Shown one piece after another: positions 33,518 to 42,255 of a DNA stretch of 64,000 nt; the stretch's first letter is position 1, and each line of letters starts with the position of its first letter. This DNA is from Planotetraspora thailandica (GTDB taxonomy: Bacteria; Actinomycetota; Actinomycetes; Streptosporangiales; Streptosporangiaceae). Location: positions 38,359 through 102,358 of the forward strand of contig NZ_BOOR01000032.1 of the NCBI RefSeq assembly GCF_016863335.1. The letters run 5' to 3'. The notes under the pieces were generated by a model, which worked only from the letters and a program-made list of their open reading frames with translations, was not told where the DNA came from and did not search any database. A program made the translations under genes and the position numbers.

Positions 33518-33581
33518 GGTTTGAGGCGGTCCGACCCCTACCGAGGCGTCGTGTCCGTACCCTACGTGCCGCGGCGCAGGG

Positions 33582-33950
33582 GTGAATACGTTGCCATCGT
33601 CATCCAATGTCTGGATCCGGAGGACGTCGACAGGCAGTGTGCTGCTGGTCGCTTTGATCGCCGCGGTGGTCTTGTTCCGTCATATGCATGAGTTGGCGCT
33701 CGATCACGGAGAGAGTGCGGTGGCAGCTGCGCTTATACCGCTGTCTGTGGATGGCATGGTGGTCAGTTCGTCCATGGCCCTGTTGCTGGAGAGCCGGTAC
33801 GGCTGGCGGGGTTGGGTTCTCTCGTGGACGCTGCTGATCGTGGCGAGTCTCGCGTCGCTGTCGGCCAACGTGGCTGCAGCCGAGCCCACTCTCATCGGCC
33901 GCGTGATAGCGGCCTGGCCGTCCTTCGCGCTGGTTGGCGCCGAGGATCGC
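33582..33950 (+). pseudogene. DUF2637 membrane-protein fragment
   Basis: The frame gives a DUF2637-type membrane domain (GSVLLVALIAAVVLFRHMHE, PLSVDGMVVSSSMALLLESR, WTLLIVASLASLSANVAAAE, LIGRVIAAWPSFALVGA) and then breaks off at a short direct repeat. The C-terminal half is replaced by unrelated sequence. It is a second, decayed copy of a gene type present intact at 28756-29604. Confidence 0.8.
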
Positions 33951-34059
33951 AACGTTACGATGAACCCGGTAACGGTCGGATACCAGCCGAGTGGCGGTCG
34001 CCCTCAGGGGCGGCCGAGGATCGCAACGAATGGGACCCCGCCCAGGCCACCAACAAGGT

Positions 34060-34425
34060 CAAGCGGTCGCTGGCCTGTGCCGGGGACGGCTGGGGCAGGG
34101 CCTGAAGTACGACTGGGTCGATCAGGACCACCGGTGGCCGCTCACAGTGGCAAGCGTCAAGGGGCTCCTCCAGCTTGGGACGCTCCATGAGCGAGCGGGC
34201 CGGAGCGAGCGGGCACTCGAAGTCTTCGAGCAGGCGTGCGCACTCGACCCTGACATGGAAAGCGCGGTGACGGCGACCGTCCAGCTTCTGTTCCAACTCG
34301 GCCGCATCGACGAGGCCCGGCTGCGTGTTAGGCATTTGAAAGGACGGCTCGATTCACTTGGTGTTACTGCCTCAGCTCAAACACAAGCAGTCTTCGACAA
34401 GGCGATTTGTCCGTTCCCGTGGTAG
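34060..34425 (+). pseudogene. C-terminal fragment of a BTAD-type protein
   Basis: About 110 residues are a TPR-like bacterial transcriptional activator domain: LKYDWVDQDHRWPLTVASVK, LHERAGRSERALEVFEQACA, QLLFQLGRIDEARLRVRHLK, ending AVFDKAICPFPW. This is the usual C-terminus of SARP or LysM-BTAD proteins of integrative elements. The upstream domains are missing. With the DUF2637 piece it represents a deleted second element. Confidence 0.7.
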
Positions 34426-34784
34426 GGGCTATTCGCGCGGTCGCCCCACACCGTGATCTATGTGGCCGCACCGGCAGATGACGACAGCCAGAACGTGGTC
34501 GCTGTAGCAACTGCTGGAAATGATGTGGTACTCCTCCCCAGTCTGGGCGAAGGGAGAAGCTGCTATGCATCAGGTGCTCGCGTCGTCGAGGAACCACGCG
34601 ATGAACGTGCCTCCCGCGCCACATGGCGGAGATTCCATTCATTACAAAAGGCCAGCTTAAATATCAATAAATATGACGTGGCTGCGGGAACGCCAGCCCA
34701 TGTTGTCTCAGCGCAATAGAAACGTCATCGAATGGTGACCTTCCGGCGGTTCCTCTACGGTGAGTGACATTGATGTCACGGGTG

Positions 34785-35050
34785 GTCGAGATTTATAAAT
34801 TTTTGATGCCATTTACGAGTAGGTGTGACGCTCGCCGCGTCTGCGACGTCTGGTTAAAGGGGGGAGTTTAATCCCAGCTCGGGGGTCCACAAATGGGTAT
34901 CTGGCCTCGGCTGTGGGGGTTGACGGGAGTTTATCCGGCAGTCAGGATCCGTCCGTATGCTCTTGGTCGGCCGGTTGGCTGGAGGTCCGATGTAAGAAAC
35001 TGAGTGGTCCGTTACTCTTCACATTGATCCCTTTCTTCGGCCGCTCCGAT
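34785..35050 (+). promoter_or_regulatory. Leader A: conserved leader/promoter block, copy 1
   Basis: This AT-richer, non-coding block matches 41843-42191 in ordered segments: GTCGAGATT (34785), AGTAGGTGTGACGC (34818), a GGG...CCC hairpin (about 34860-34875), GATCCGTCCGTATGC (34946), GCTGGAGGT (34978), ACTGAGTG and TCCGT (about 34999-35012), and CGCTCCGAT (about 35042). AGTAGG to GATCCG is exactly 128 bases in both copies. GGAGGTCCG is followed by ATG-TAA, a start-stop. It could be a structured RNA leader or a duplicated promoter. The rest of 34426-35409 has no supported gene. Confidence 0.6.
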
Positions 35051-35409
35051 CGATACGCGCCGCTCGTGCGAGTCCTCCATCATCGATGTGATCCGAGCAG
35101 AGATCGGCCAACGTCCCGTCGAGTTCCTGCCAGAAGAATTCCGTTTCTTCGCCTACTTGAGTAACAGAAGAATTACTTCATCTTCCGATCTGGTCTGGTT
35201 AGACGGAAATGGACTGCATAACCGCAGGTCAGCCGCGCGTGTGTCTGAACAAGTCGATATTCTTGCGCAAGATCATCTGGATCGGTTACCGTACAACCTC
35301 GGCACAGCCTAGATGTGTCATATGCCGGGCCGAGCCTCGGATGGTCCGAAGCCTTGTACGTCGCTAAGAATCCCCCGGGTCTCCGTAACAGCAAAGAAGG
35401 GAGAGAGCG

Positions 35410-35790
35410 TTGAAGCTCGGCATCAGGAAGATCGCGGCCGCCGGCATTGTCGCGGCAGCACTTGTCGTCGGTACCGCAATCCCAGCAAGTGCCGTCTACG
35501 ATAACTGTCTTAGCGGTTACGCATGCTTTTATCGCTATATCGACGGTGATGGAACCCATTTCTCATTCTCCGGAAACAACCCCGACTGGACTCCCTACGG
35601 AGTCGTCGGCGAAGATAACTCCGCAAAAGACAACGGGACCTCAACCCTGTATCTCAACGTTTACACCTACAACGGTTATCCGGATTATTGCATGACGCGG
35701 CTACACACGATCGGTGATACCGGAGCACAAGGTGGTTCGAACTTTTGGAGCACACAGACGAATGGGCTGAAGTGCAATCAGTATGGTTGA
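35410..35790 (+). CDS. Secreted small protein, peptidase-inhibitor I36-like
   Basis: A 126-residue exported protein from a TTG start preceded by AAGGGAGAGAG. It has a signal peptide (IAAAGIVAAALVVGTAIPAS, with ASA cleavage near residue 32) and a mature domain with VYDNCLSGYACFYRYIDGDG, FSFSGNNPDW and NGTSTLYLNVYTYNG, ending in paired cysteines. The C-x-x-x-x-x-C-F-Y-x-x-x-x-x-G pattern fits actinobacterial I36-type (gamma-crystallin-like) secreted proteins. A hairpin terminator follows. GC is clearly lower than average. Confidence 0.78.
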   Translation: MKLGIRKIAAAGIVAAALVVGTAIPASAVYDNCLSGYACFYRYIDGDGTHFSFSGNNPDWTPYGVVGEDNSAKDNGTSTLYLNVYTYNGYPDYCMTRLHTIGDTGAQGGSNFWSTQTNGLKCNQYG

Positions 35791-35801
35791 TTGACCGTGA
35801 T

Positions 35802-35845
35802 TCAGCCGCGACCGCAAGAGTGAATATCTCTCCGGCCGCGGCTGA
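35802..35845 (+). terminator. Hairpin terminator after the I36-like gene
   Basis: TCAGCCGCG (35802-35810) and CGCGGCTGA (35837-35845) form a stem, followed by TTTATTTT at 35851-35858. A good rho-independent terminator. Confidence 0.7.
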
Positions 35846-35878
35846 GTGAATTTATTTTGATAAATTGAGAGAGCTTTG

Positions 35879-36820
35879 ATGCGAAAATTACTGTTCACGG
35901 CGATATCGCTTGTGCTGCTCGCAGGATGCGGAACACAGACTGCCGGCGGCCAACGCGCCGAAGACGTCGCTCCGTCTCCAACAATGTTAGGTTCGCTGCC
36001 TCATGTGAATTCCGCATTTTCACAGGGTGAAGAAACTTCAATCACTCTCGCCACCGAGCTTGTCGTGCGTCGCTGCATGGCGGCCCAGGGGTTCAGATAT
36101 TATCCATTCGGAACTTCCGATGGGCAGCAAGCCGTAACGACCTACACGGGCTTCGGTCAAACTGTGAAAGAGGCACAGAAAAAAGGCTACGGTGGTGATC
36201 CCAGAAACATACCGGGATACAATAACGCGCTAATACAAGATGCGAACACTCGCTATGAGGCGACGCTGTCGGCGGCGGATGGGGCTCGCTATCAACGGGC
36301 GCTAGCCGGTAATCCGAACGATTATCTTCAGGTGCATTATCCGGATGGCAATACCGAGGGATATCCCCGAAGTGGGTGTGTCACGGAGGCGCAGAATCGC
36401 CTTTATGGTTCCGCAAAAGCTTATGCGAAGTACCAGGTTAATAATTGGTACATCACTCATGGTGCAGCAAGAACTGCCGAGGTGGACCCCAGGGTTATTG
36501 ACACCCAGAAGAAGTGGGTCGACTGCGTGAAACAGGCCGGCTACGCGTATCCGAATCAGATGGCGATGCGAAATGCCGCCCTTGATCCTTACGCGCATGC
36601 TACTGGTGACCTGACAAAAATTCGCGAGCGCGAGATTCAGATGGCCGTCGCAGCCGCCTCATGCGATGAGCAGTCCGGTACCACAGCTACCCATAACCAA
36701 GTAATGCAGGAGGTGATCAACGAAAATCTTAAGGGTCATGAGGGTGCCCTTGCGGAAGCCATTCGATTGAAGAAAGTGGTTCTCGCGAACACGAAGAAAG
36801 CGATTCAAGGCGGTGGGTGA
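35879..36820 (+). CDS. Lipoprotein of unknown function, upstream of an ABC efflux operon
   Basis: A 313-residue lipoprotein (signal and lipobox LVLLAGC near residue 18, then Gln/Gly-rich linker). The mature part has paired cysteines (VVRRCMAAQGFRYYPF, GCVTEAQNRLYG, WVDCVKQAGYAYPN, AASCDEQSG) and helices. This resembles cysteine-bearing actinobacterial lipoproteins found before MacB-like transporters; function unknown. GAGAGAG precedes the ATG at 35879. It overlaps the adaptor start by eight bases. Confidence 0.75.
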   Translation: MRKLLFTAISLVLLAGCGTQTAGGQRAEDVAPSPTMLGSLPHVNSAFSQGEETSITLATELVVRRCMAAQGFRYYPFGTSDGQQAVTTYTGFGQTVKEAQKKGYGGDPRNIPGYNNALIQDANTRYEATLSAADGARYQRALAGNPNDYLQVHYPDGNTEGYPRSGCVTEAQNRLYGSAKAYAKYQVNNWYITHGAARTAEVDPRVIDTQKKWVDCVKQAGYAYPNQMAMRNAALDPYAHATGDLTKIREREIQMAVAAASCDEQSGTTATHNQVMQEVINENLKGHEGALAEAIRLKKVVLANTKKAIQGGG

Positions 36821-38108
36821 GGGCACTTCCAGGCGCCGGATGCGGTGGCTAATGGGAACCATGGTTGCGATGACCGTTGTGTCAGTGGCCGGGCTGGGCG
36901 CGTCATTGGTGATTAAGTCTCCACAGCAAGTGGCTGCAGAGACTGCGCCCCCAAGAAAGTCTGTGCTGACGGCACAGGTAATTCGGCAGACCTTGGCCAG
37001 CACGGTGGTGATGCGAGGGACGGTAGGACCAGTCCGGTCGATCGACGTACAGCCTCGCGCGCCTGTCGGTTCTATGGCTGTTGTGACCAGGGTTCCGGTA
37101 CGGCAGGGTCATGCGGTGCGTCAAGGGTCGGTGGTGGTGGAGGTTTCCGGCCGTCCGGTGATCTTGCTGCGAGGGGATCTCCCTGCATACCGGGATTTGC
37201 ATGTTGGCGACAAAGGCCCGGATGTGGCTCAATTGATAAGGGCACTTCGGGTGTTGGGCTACGTCGACGGCGATGCCGAAGACACGTACTCTTCTGGGAC
37301 CGCCACGGCACTCAAGCAACTCTATGGCCATTTGAAGTACGAACCGCCGACCGTTGATTCAACAGGACCAACGAACTCGGGTTCCTCCGCCACCGAAGGC
37401 GAGGTTGCAGGGGCGGCCGAGACCGGACCGAACGATGCTGCCGCATCGGAGAAGACAGCCCCGCAGGTATACCTGCCCGCAGCAGAGGTGGTGTTCGTTC
37501 CCAGCTCCTCAGCGGTGGCAATTTCGGTTCCAGTGCGTAGAGGTTCGATCGTCAAAGGTCCGGTGCTCACGCTGGCGTGGGGTGGGCTCCAGGTGCGGGC
37601 GACGCTGCCGGACGAGGACAAGGGATTGGTGTCGGTCGGCCAGAGGGTCGAGTTGTCTTCGGGCCAAGACGGAATGCGCAGAGTTGCGATCGTTTCAGCG
37701 ATAGGTCGGTACTCGGCGGGCGCTTCGCGCGACAGCACCTCCGGGGACGCCACGCAGGGCTTGCCGGGGTCTTCAGGGACTGTCACGCCCAACGATTCCG
37801 ATGCGTCGGATGGAGAAGCCGGCTACCCGCTTGTGATCAAGGGTCGCAAACCGATTCCGGCCGTGTGGAACGGCGCGGACCTCCAGGTATCCATCACGAC
37901 AGCGGCCACATCGGCACCCGTGCTGGCGGTTCCGATAGCTGCGGTGTACAGCTCAGCCGACTCATCTACGCGCGTGGTGAAGTGGGTCGGTGGTCGCAAG
38001 ATTCCGGTCGAGGTACGGACGGGTGTGTCCGCGAACGGATGGGTGCAGGTGACTCCGATAGGTTCCATCGCGCTGCTCAAAGGCGACCAGGTAGTCGTGG
38101 GCCAATGA
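36813..38108 (+). CDS. Efflux adaptor protein with peptidoglycan-binding domain
   Basis: A 431-residue membrane-fusion/adaptor-type protein. It has an N-terminal anchor (MGTMVAMTVVSVAGLGASLV), a beta-barrel-like region (VMRGTVGPVRSIDVQPRAPV) and a peptidoglycan-binding module (GDKGPDVAQLIRALRVLGYV, then FSSGT-type text as YSSGTATALKQLYG). A Ser/Gly-rich stretch and the distal beta domain (VLAVPIAAVYSS, VEVRTGVSANGWVQVTPIG) follow. It should link the MacB-like transporter to the cell wall. The stop overlaps the ATPase start (ATGA). Confidence 0.82.
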   Translation: MGEGTSRRRMRWLMGTMVAMTVVSVAGLGASLVIKSPQQVAAETAPPRKSVLTAQVIRQTLASTVVMRGTVGPVRSIDVQPRAPVGSMAVVTRVPVRQGHAVRQGSVVVEVSGRPVILLRGDLPAYRDLHVGDKGPDVAQLIRALRVLGYVDGDAEDTYSSGTATALKQLYGHLKYEPPTVDSTGPTNSGSSATEGEVAGAAETGPNDAAASEKTAPQVYLPAAEVVFVPSSSAVAISVPVRRGSIVKGPVLTLAWGGLQVRATLPDEDKGLVSVGQRVELSSGQDGMRRVAIVSAIGRYSAGASRDSTSGDATQGLPGSSGTVTPNDSDASDGEAGYPLVIKGRKPIPAVWNGADLQVSITTAATSAPVLAVPIAAVYSSADSSTRVVKWVGGRKIPVEVRTGVSANGWVQVTPIGSIALLKGDQVVVGQ

Positions 38109-38824
38109 CCCTAGCAACAGAACCAGTCATCAACTTGCAGCAAGTCGCCCGTACCTATACGGGGCCGCCAGCAGTAAAAGCTCTAGCGAACGTGAACCTG
38201 ACGGTCAGCCGTGGAGAGTACGTGTCAGTGGTCGGCCCGTCAGGTTCCGGCAAGTCCACCTTCCTTAACGTGCTGGGTCTCCTCGACCGCCCAACTTCCG
38301 GGCGATATCTACTGGACGGGATCGACGGCGCCGAATTATCCGAACGAGACCGTACGGCCTTGCGCGGGAGGAGAATCGGGTTCGTCTTCCAGGCGTTCCA
38401 TCTGCTATCGCATCGGACGGCGGTGGAAAACGTGATGTTGCCACAGCTTTACACAGGAATGCCGCGGAAGAAGCGAAGGCGGCAGGCGCTGGACATGCTA
38501 GAGCGGGTCGGTATGGCGCACCGTGCCGAGGGCCAGGCAGGACAGCTGTCGGGCGGTGAGCGGCAGCGAGTGGCTATTGCACGGGCACTCGTGAATGGTC
38601 CGAGCTTACTGCTGTGTGACGAACCGACCGGCAATCTCGACAGCGAGACCGCCGCCACTGTGCTGCAACTAATCGATGAGTTACACAGTCAGGGTCTCAG
38701 CGTGCTGGTGGTCACTCATGATTCAGGAGTTGCCAGACGAGCCCAGCGGACCGTGATGATCAAGGACGGCAAGCTGGAAGTGCAACTGCACGCCGTACCG
38801 GCATTTCCGGAAGAAGGGCCATGA
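38105..38824 (+). CDS. ABC transporter ATP-binding protein (MacB/LolD type)
   Basis: A 239-residue ATPase with Walker A GPSGSGKST, Q-loop VFQAFHLL, signature LSGGERQRVAIARALV, Walker B LLLCDEPTGNLD and H-loop VVTHD. It powers the FtsX-type permease encoded next. Its start overlaps the adaptor gene and the permease follows seven bases later, so adaptor, ATPase and permease form a MacAB-like unit. Confidence 0.95.
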   Translation: MTLATEPVINLQQVARTYTGPPAVKALANVNLTVSRGEYVSVVGPSGSGKSTFLNVLGLLDRPTSGRYLLDGIDGAELSERDRTALRGRRIGFVFQAFHLLSHRTAVENVMLPQLYTGMPRKKRRRQALDMLERVGMAHRAEGQAGQLSGGERQRVAIARALVNGPSLLLCDEPTGNLDSETAATVLQLIDELHSQGLSVLVVTHDSGVARRAQRTVMIKDGKLEVQLHAVPAFPEEGP

Positions 38825-38830
38825 GAGGCC

Positions 38831-40063
38831 ATGCCATTTGCGCGTCTTGTCGAACCGACACGGCTCAAGGTGGTCGACGTTGTTGCCGAGGCGCTCGCAG
38901 CGGTGTTGGCCCGGCCGGGACGGGCCGCCCTGACCGCGCTAGGCACGCTGCTGGGCGTCGCCTCATTCGTTGCAGTGCTCGGGTTGACTTCCACTGCCTC
39001 TGGCCAGATCAGCGCTGAGTTCACCAAGTTGGAGGCCACCCAGGTCACCGTAGAGGACGTCGCTGCTAACCCACAGCCCAACGACATCGCTTTCCCAGAC
39101 AACGCTGAACAACGCGTTAAGCGCATCAACGGGGTGAACGCCGCTGGCGTTTATTGGACCGGCAGGGGAGCCGACCACACGGTGTCCGCCCGCCCTGGGG
39201 TGGCTAGGAGCGATGCGACACAAGGCATCCAGGTCTATGCGGCGAGCCCGGGGTTCTTCAAGGCAATTCACGCACACTTGGCCACAGGTCGCACCTACGA
39301 CGCCTTTGCTGAGAATACCCAGCAGCGTGTGTGCGTTCTGGGTGTGGCCGCTGCCCGGGAACTCGGCATCAGTGACGTGGAGCAGCAACCGGCGGTATTC
39401 GTCGATGGCAAGCCGTTTACGGTGCTCGGTATCTTCGACGACGCCGAACGAATCCCCGAGTCTCTTCTGGGGGTTTTTATCCCGGATCGCTCTTACACGG
39501 CCGCGTGGGGCTCGCCAAAGCCCGGCACCGTGGCCGCGCATATGGTCATAGACACCCGACTGGGTGCCGCCGACGTGGTGGGAGACCAAGTCCAGGTCGC
39601 GTTACGGCCGGACGAGCCCACGCGCTTTCAGGTCAACGTGCCGCTGAGTCCCAAAGAGTTGACGCGCCAGGTCAACAATCAACTCCAAGGGCTGTTTTTA
39701 CTATTGGCCCTGATCTGTCTCGCAGTGGGCGCCGTCGGGATCGCCAACACCACTCTGGTCGCCGTCTTGGAACGGGTAGGAGAGATCGGCTTACGGCGAT
39801 CCCTTGGCGCTCGCCCCCGCCATATTGCTGCGCACTTCCTGGCGGAGTCGGCCGCTCTCGGATTGCTCGGGGCGATGGCCGGAACAAGTCTGGGTGTGGT
39901 AACCGTTGTAGCTGTGGCCTGGGTTAAAAGCTGGACGCCGCTGTTAGACCCCGTAATCGTCCTACCCGCACCTTTAGTGGGAGGCGTCATGGGATTGCTT
40001 GCGGGCGTCTACCCTGCCTGGCGTGCTAGCCGGATCGAACCCACCGAGGCCCTCCGCCGCTAA
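38831..40063 (+). CDS. ABC transporter permease (MacB/FtsX type)
   Basis: A 410-residue protein with a cytoplasmic start, helix 1 (ALTALGTLLGVASFVAVLGL), a large extracellular MacB core domain (about 65-275), and three C-terminal helices (LFLLLALICLAVGAVGIANT, FLAESAALGLLGAMAGTSL, VLPAPLVGGVMGLLAGVYPA) with the FtsX motif LGARPRHIAAHFL. It uses ATP to move a periplasm-side substrate, probably a peptide or lipid-like compound; the substrate is unknown. Confidence 0.92.
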   Translation: MPFARLVEPTRLKVVDVVAEALAAVLARPGRAALTALGTLLGVASFVAVLGLTSTASGQISAEFTKLEATQVTVEDVAANPQPNDIAFPDNAEQRVKRINGVNAAGVYWTGRGADHTVSARPGVARSDATQGIQVYAASPGFFKAIHAHLATGRTYDAFAENTQQRVCVLGVAAARELGISDVEQQPAVFVDGKPFTVLGIFDDAERIPESLLGVFIPDRSYTAAWGSPKPGTVAAHMVIDTRLGAADVVGDQVQVALRPDEPTRFQVNVPLSPKELTRQVNNQLQGLFLLLALICLAVGAVGIANTTLVAVLERVGEIGLRRSLGARPRHIAAHFLAESAALGLLGAMAGTSLGVVTVVAVAWVKSWTPLLDPVIVLPAPLVGGVMGLLAGVYPAWRASRIEPTEALRR

Positions 40064-40175
40064 TACTTGGCCATTCGTGTGTGCGACGGGAATCTGGGCC
40101 GCTACACAAGCGCCTACCTCCAGTTGACCAATGGTGAGATCGGACCGTGGGGCCCTGACCAACCCATCGAGCTGG

Positions 40176-40961
40176 TCATCCACTGTGAGGATTCGCAAAA
40201 TTTCCCCGGCCTGGGGTTGCACGCAATGGCCGTTTCCGCGACCGCGAAGGGGTGTAGTGAGATTGCGATGGCAGCGTATTTGGCCTGCCAGTGGCGCCCG
40301 GTGGTCTATTTGTGATGCCGGGTGGTTGTCGTTGGTTCCGCTCGGACTGGGGGGCCGGGCGCGTGGCTTTGCGGTGCGGGATTTTGCCGTGCGGCGCGGC
40401 GCAGTAACCGTGTGCTTTCCCCTTATCCCTGGATGCTTTCACCGGCGGTGAGGGGTCTGGTTTGTCTGTCGGCTTGGTAGCGCTGTAAGTGGTGCACAGT
40501 TCGTCGGGCGCCGGCTGTGAGGACGGAGGTGGCGCGGTCGGGGACAGCGACGGTTGCCTTGTCTGGGCATCGCCCGATGGCATGAAGGAGGGTGTGCCGG
40601 ACCCGGCGGGGCTTTGTGGTGCTGCGGGCTGATCGGCAGGTGGCATGGAGAACGGTCCGGTGGCGGCAGCGAGTGCTACACCTCCGAGGAGGGCGACTGC
40701 GAGTGCGGCCGTAGCGGCCTTAATGCGCAGGAGTCGCGTTATCACCCCATGGCGGTGAGTCGGCACCGTGCTGGTATGCCGCGCTTGCCGGAAAGCGGCC
40801 AGCGCGGCGTTTAGGCCGGTTATTTCGTCGGGCCGGGCCGGTGCCGTCGCTGCGGCGATCAACTCGGCAAGCGGAGCCGCATCGGAGCCGACGTCCTCTG
40901 CGGCGGCACGGACCAGATGCTCGGCCGTCGTTCGGTCGATCTCAGGAGGCTCGTTGACCAT
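40176..40961 (-). CDS. Single-pass membrane protein, probable anti-sigma partner
   Basis: A 261-residue protein. The first 110 residues are acidic and helical (EHLVRAAAEDVGSDAAPLAE), then one membrane helix (AATAALAVALLGGVALAAAT) and a Pro/Ser/Lys-rich outer tail. It follows the ECF sigma gene with a 20-base overlap (ATG 40961, GAGGA before it), the standard place for an anti-sigma factor. The classic zinc motif is absent, so the role is inferred from position and topology. Confidence 0.65.
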   Translation of the reverse strand: MVNEPPEIDRTTAEHLVRAAAEDVGSDAAPLAELIAAATAPARPDEITGLNAALAAFRQARHTSTVPTHRHGVITRLLRIKAATAALAVALLGGVALAAATGPFSMPPADQPAAPQSPAGSGTPSFMPSGDAQTRQPSLSPTAPPPSSQPAPDELCTTYSATKPTDKPDPSPPVKASRDKGKAHGYCAAPHGKIPHRKATRPAPQSERNQRQPPGITNRPPGATGRPNTLPSQSHYTPSRSRKRPLRATPGRGNFANPHSG

Positions 40962-41676
40962 GGCGGTCCTCATTGTGCCGGGTGCTGTGCTGCGTCGCAC
41001 CATGTGAGGGTTTGAGCTGCGCGGCGAGGTTGCGCAAGCCCCGATAGGTCGCGGTGCGAATCGCACCGGCACGCTTGCCCAGAACCTTGCCTGTCTCCTC
41101 GGGGTTGAGGCCGACGATGAAGCGCAGCAAGACCGCATCGGCCTGTTCACGAGGCAGTCTTCCGATGAGGGTGAGGGCCTCGTCGGTGGCGTCTTTGTCG
41201 AGGATGAGGCGTTCGGGGTCGCCATCGTGGCCGGCTATGTCGTTCAGCGCGTCGAGCTGGAAGGTACTGACGGGTCGCCGTTTCCGTTGACGCAGATGGT
41301 CGATGGCGCGGTTGCGGGCGATTGTGGCGGTCCAGCCGCGGAACGCGCTTGAGTCGCCCGTGAAGGTGGGCAGAGCAGTGGCGATTAGCAGCCAGGCTTC
41401 GGCGGCCACGTCCTCGGCGTCGGTATCAACGAGGGTCCGCAGGTAGCGCAACAGCCGGGGCTGGATGTCCAGGTACAGTACTTCGAATGCGCGCTCGTCC
41501 CCTTGCCGGGCGCGCTCGAGGCTGGTGGTCAGGTCAACGGTGGATGCAGCCGAAGTGATTGTGGCGGGTTCGGATGGCTCGCCCTCGCCGTCCGGGTCTT
41601 TTCGCGGTGCCCTATCTTTCAGGCGTTCTGCCTGATCTCTCCCCCACACGATGAGCGTATGCCTCCTCGCATGCAT
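40942..41676 (-). CDS. ECF-family RNA polymerase sigma factor
   Basis: A 244-residue sigma-70-like factor with region 2 (GDERAFEVLYLDIQPRLLRY, DTDAEDVAAEAWLLIATALP, FRGWTATIARNRAIDHLRQR) and region 4 (LPREQADAVLLRFIVGLNPE, ETGKVLGKRAGAIRTATYRG). A 60-residue basic/acidic extension precedes region 2. It is co-transcribed with the membrane protein that overlaps its end. Target promoters are not seen; the RHS gene and its leader lie directly upstream in the opposite direction and are possible targets. Confidence 0.93.
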   Translation of the reverse strand: MHARRHTLIVWGRDQAERLKDRAPRKDPDGEGEPSEPATITSAASTVDLTTSLERARQGDERAFEVLYLDIQPRLLRYLRTLVDTDAEDVAAEAWLLIATALPTFTGDSSAFRGWTATIARNRAIDHLRQRKRRPVSTFQLDALNDIAGHDGDPERLILDKDATDEALTLIGRLPREQADAVLLRFIVGLNPEETGKVLGKRAGAIRTATYRGLRNLAAQLKPSHGATQHSTRHNEDRHGQRAS

Positions 41677-41842
41677 GCCACCACATAGCCAGATTTCAAT
41701 TATCTAAAAGGCCGCTGGATGCTAGCAAATTCGGCCGCTGTGGGGAAGGCCTGTGGTATCGCATCGGCGTGACATGATCCGTGATCAAATCGTTGTCTAC
41801 TGACTAGTTGGTTTACGGCGCGTGATTCCGCCATCACTTTTC

Positions 41843-42191
41843 GTCGAGATTCGTGACTTTTTCGTTGTTACCCGTAAGTAGGTGTGACGCAACCAGTGCC
41901 GCCAACGTCGTAAGAAGGGGGTGGTGTAGCCCTATCACGGATGGTCCGATTAAAGCCAATCGGGGTTTGACTGCTTGATTGACAGTGGTTCTTCAGATGG
42001 TCAAGATCCGTCCGTATGCCCCTGTCCGTCGGGTGGCGGGGTGCGAACGGTTAGCTGGAGGTTCGGTGTAGACACTGAGTGTTCCGTCCCCGTTTCACAT
42101 TTGCTTGGCCGGCTGCGGGTGGCCCCTCTCTGGGTTCTTAATCGCCACTGTCTGGCCCGGCTATTACCTTTCGTTCCTTCGTCGCTCCGAT
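41843..42191 (+). promoter_or_regulatory. Leader B: conserved leader/promoter block, copy 2, before the RHS gene
   Basis: Homologous to 34785-35050 in the same order: GTCGAGATT (41843), AGTAGGTGTGACGC (41877), GGG...CCC hairpin (about 41917-41932), GATCCGTCCGTATGC (42005), GCTGGAGGT (42054), ACTGAGTG (42073), TCACATT (about 42095), and CCTTCGTCGCTCCGAT ending near 42191. It has about 70 extra bases late in the block. GGAGGTTCG is followed by GTG-TAG, again a start-stop. It ends about 65 bases before the RHS start, so it is the RHS 5' leader. 41677-41842 looks empty. Confidence 0.65.
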
Positions 42192-42255
42192 GTTATTTCC
42201 GCATGTCCACAGCCATTGCGGCTGTGCTGCGCTCATTTCGTGGATGGGGCTGCTG

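Noticed and set aside
23000..34000. CRISPR-type repeat array
   Set aside because: No regularly spaced direct repeats were found here or elsewhere in the window.
34785..35050. Known riboswitch classes (ydaO-type c-di-AMP, GEMM c-di-GMP, cobalamin) for the paired leader
   Set aside because: By eye none of the hallmark conserved loops of these classes is present; only a covariance-model scan could settle it.
40067..40315. 82-codon plus-strand frame after the ABC permease
   Set aside because: TTG start, no ribosome site, no family, and it overlaps the convergent membrane-protein gene.
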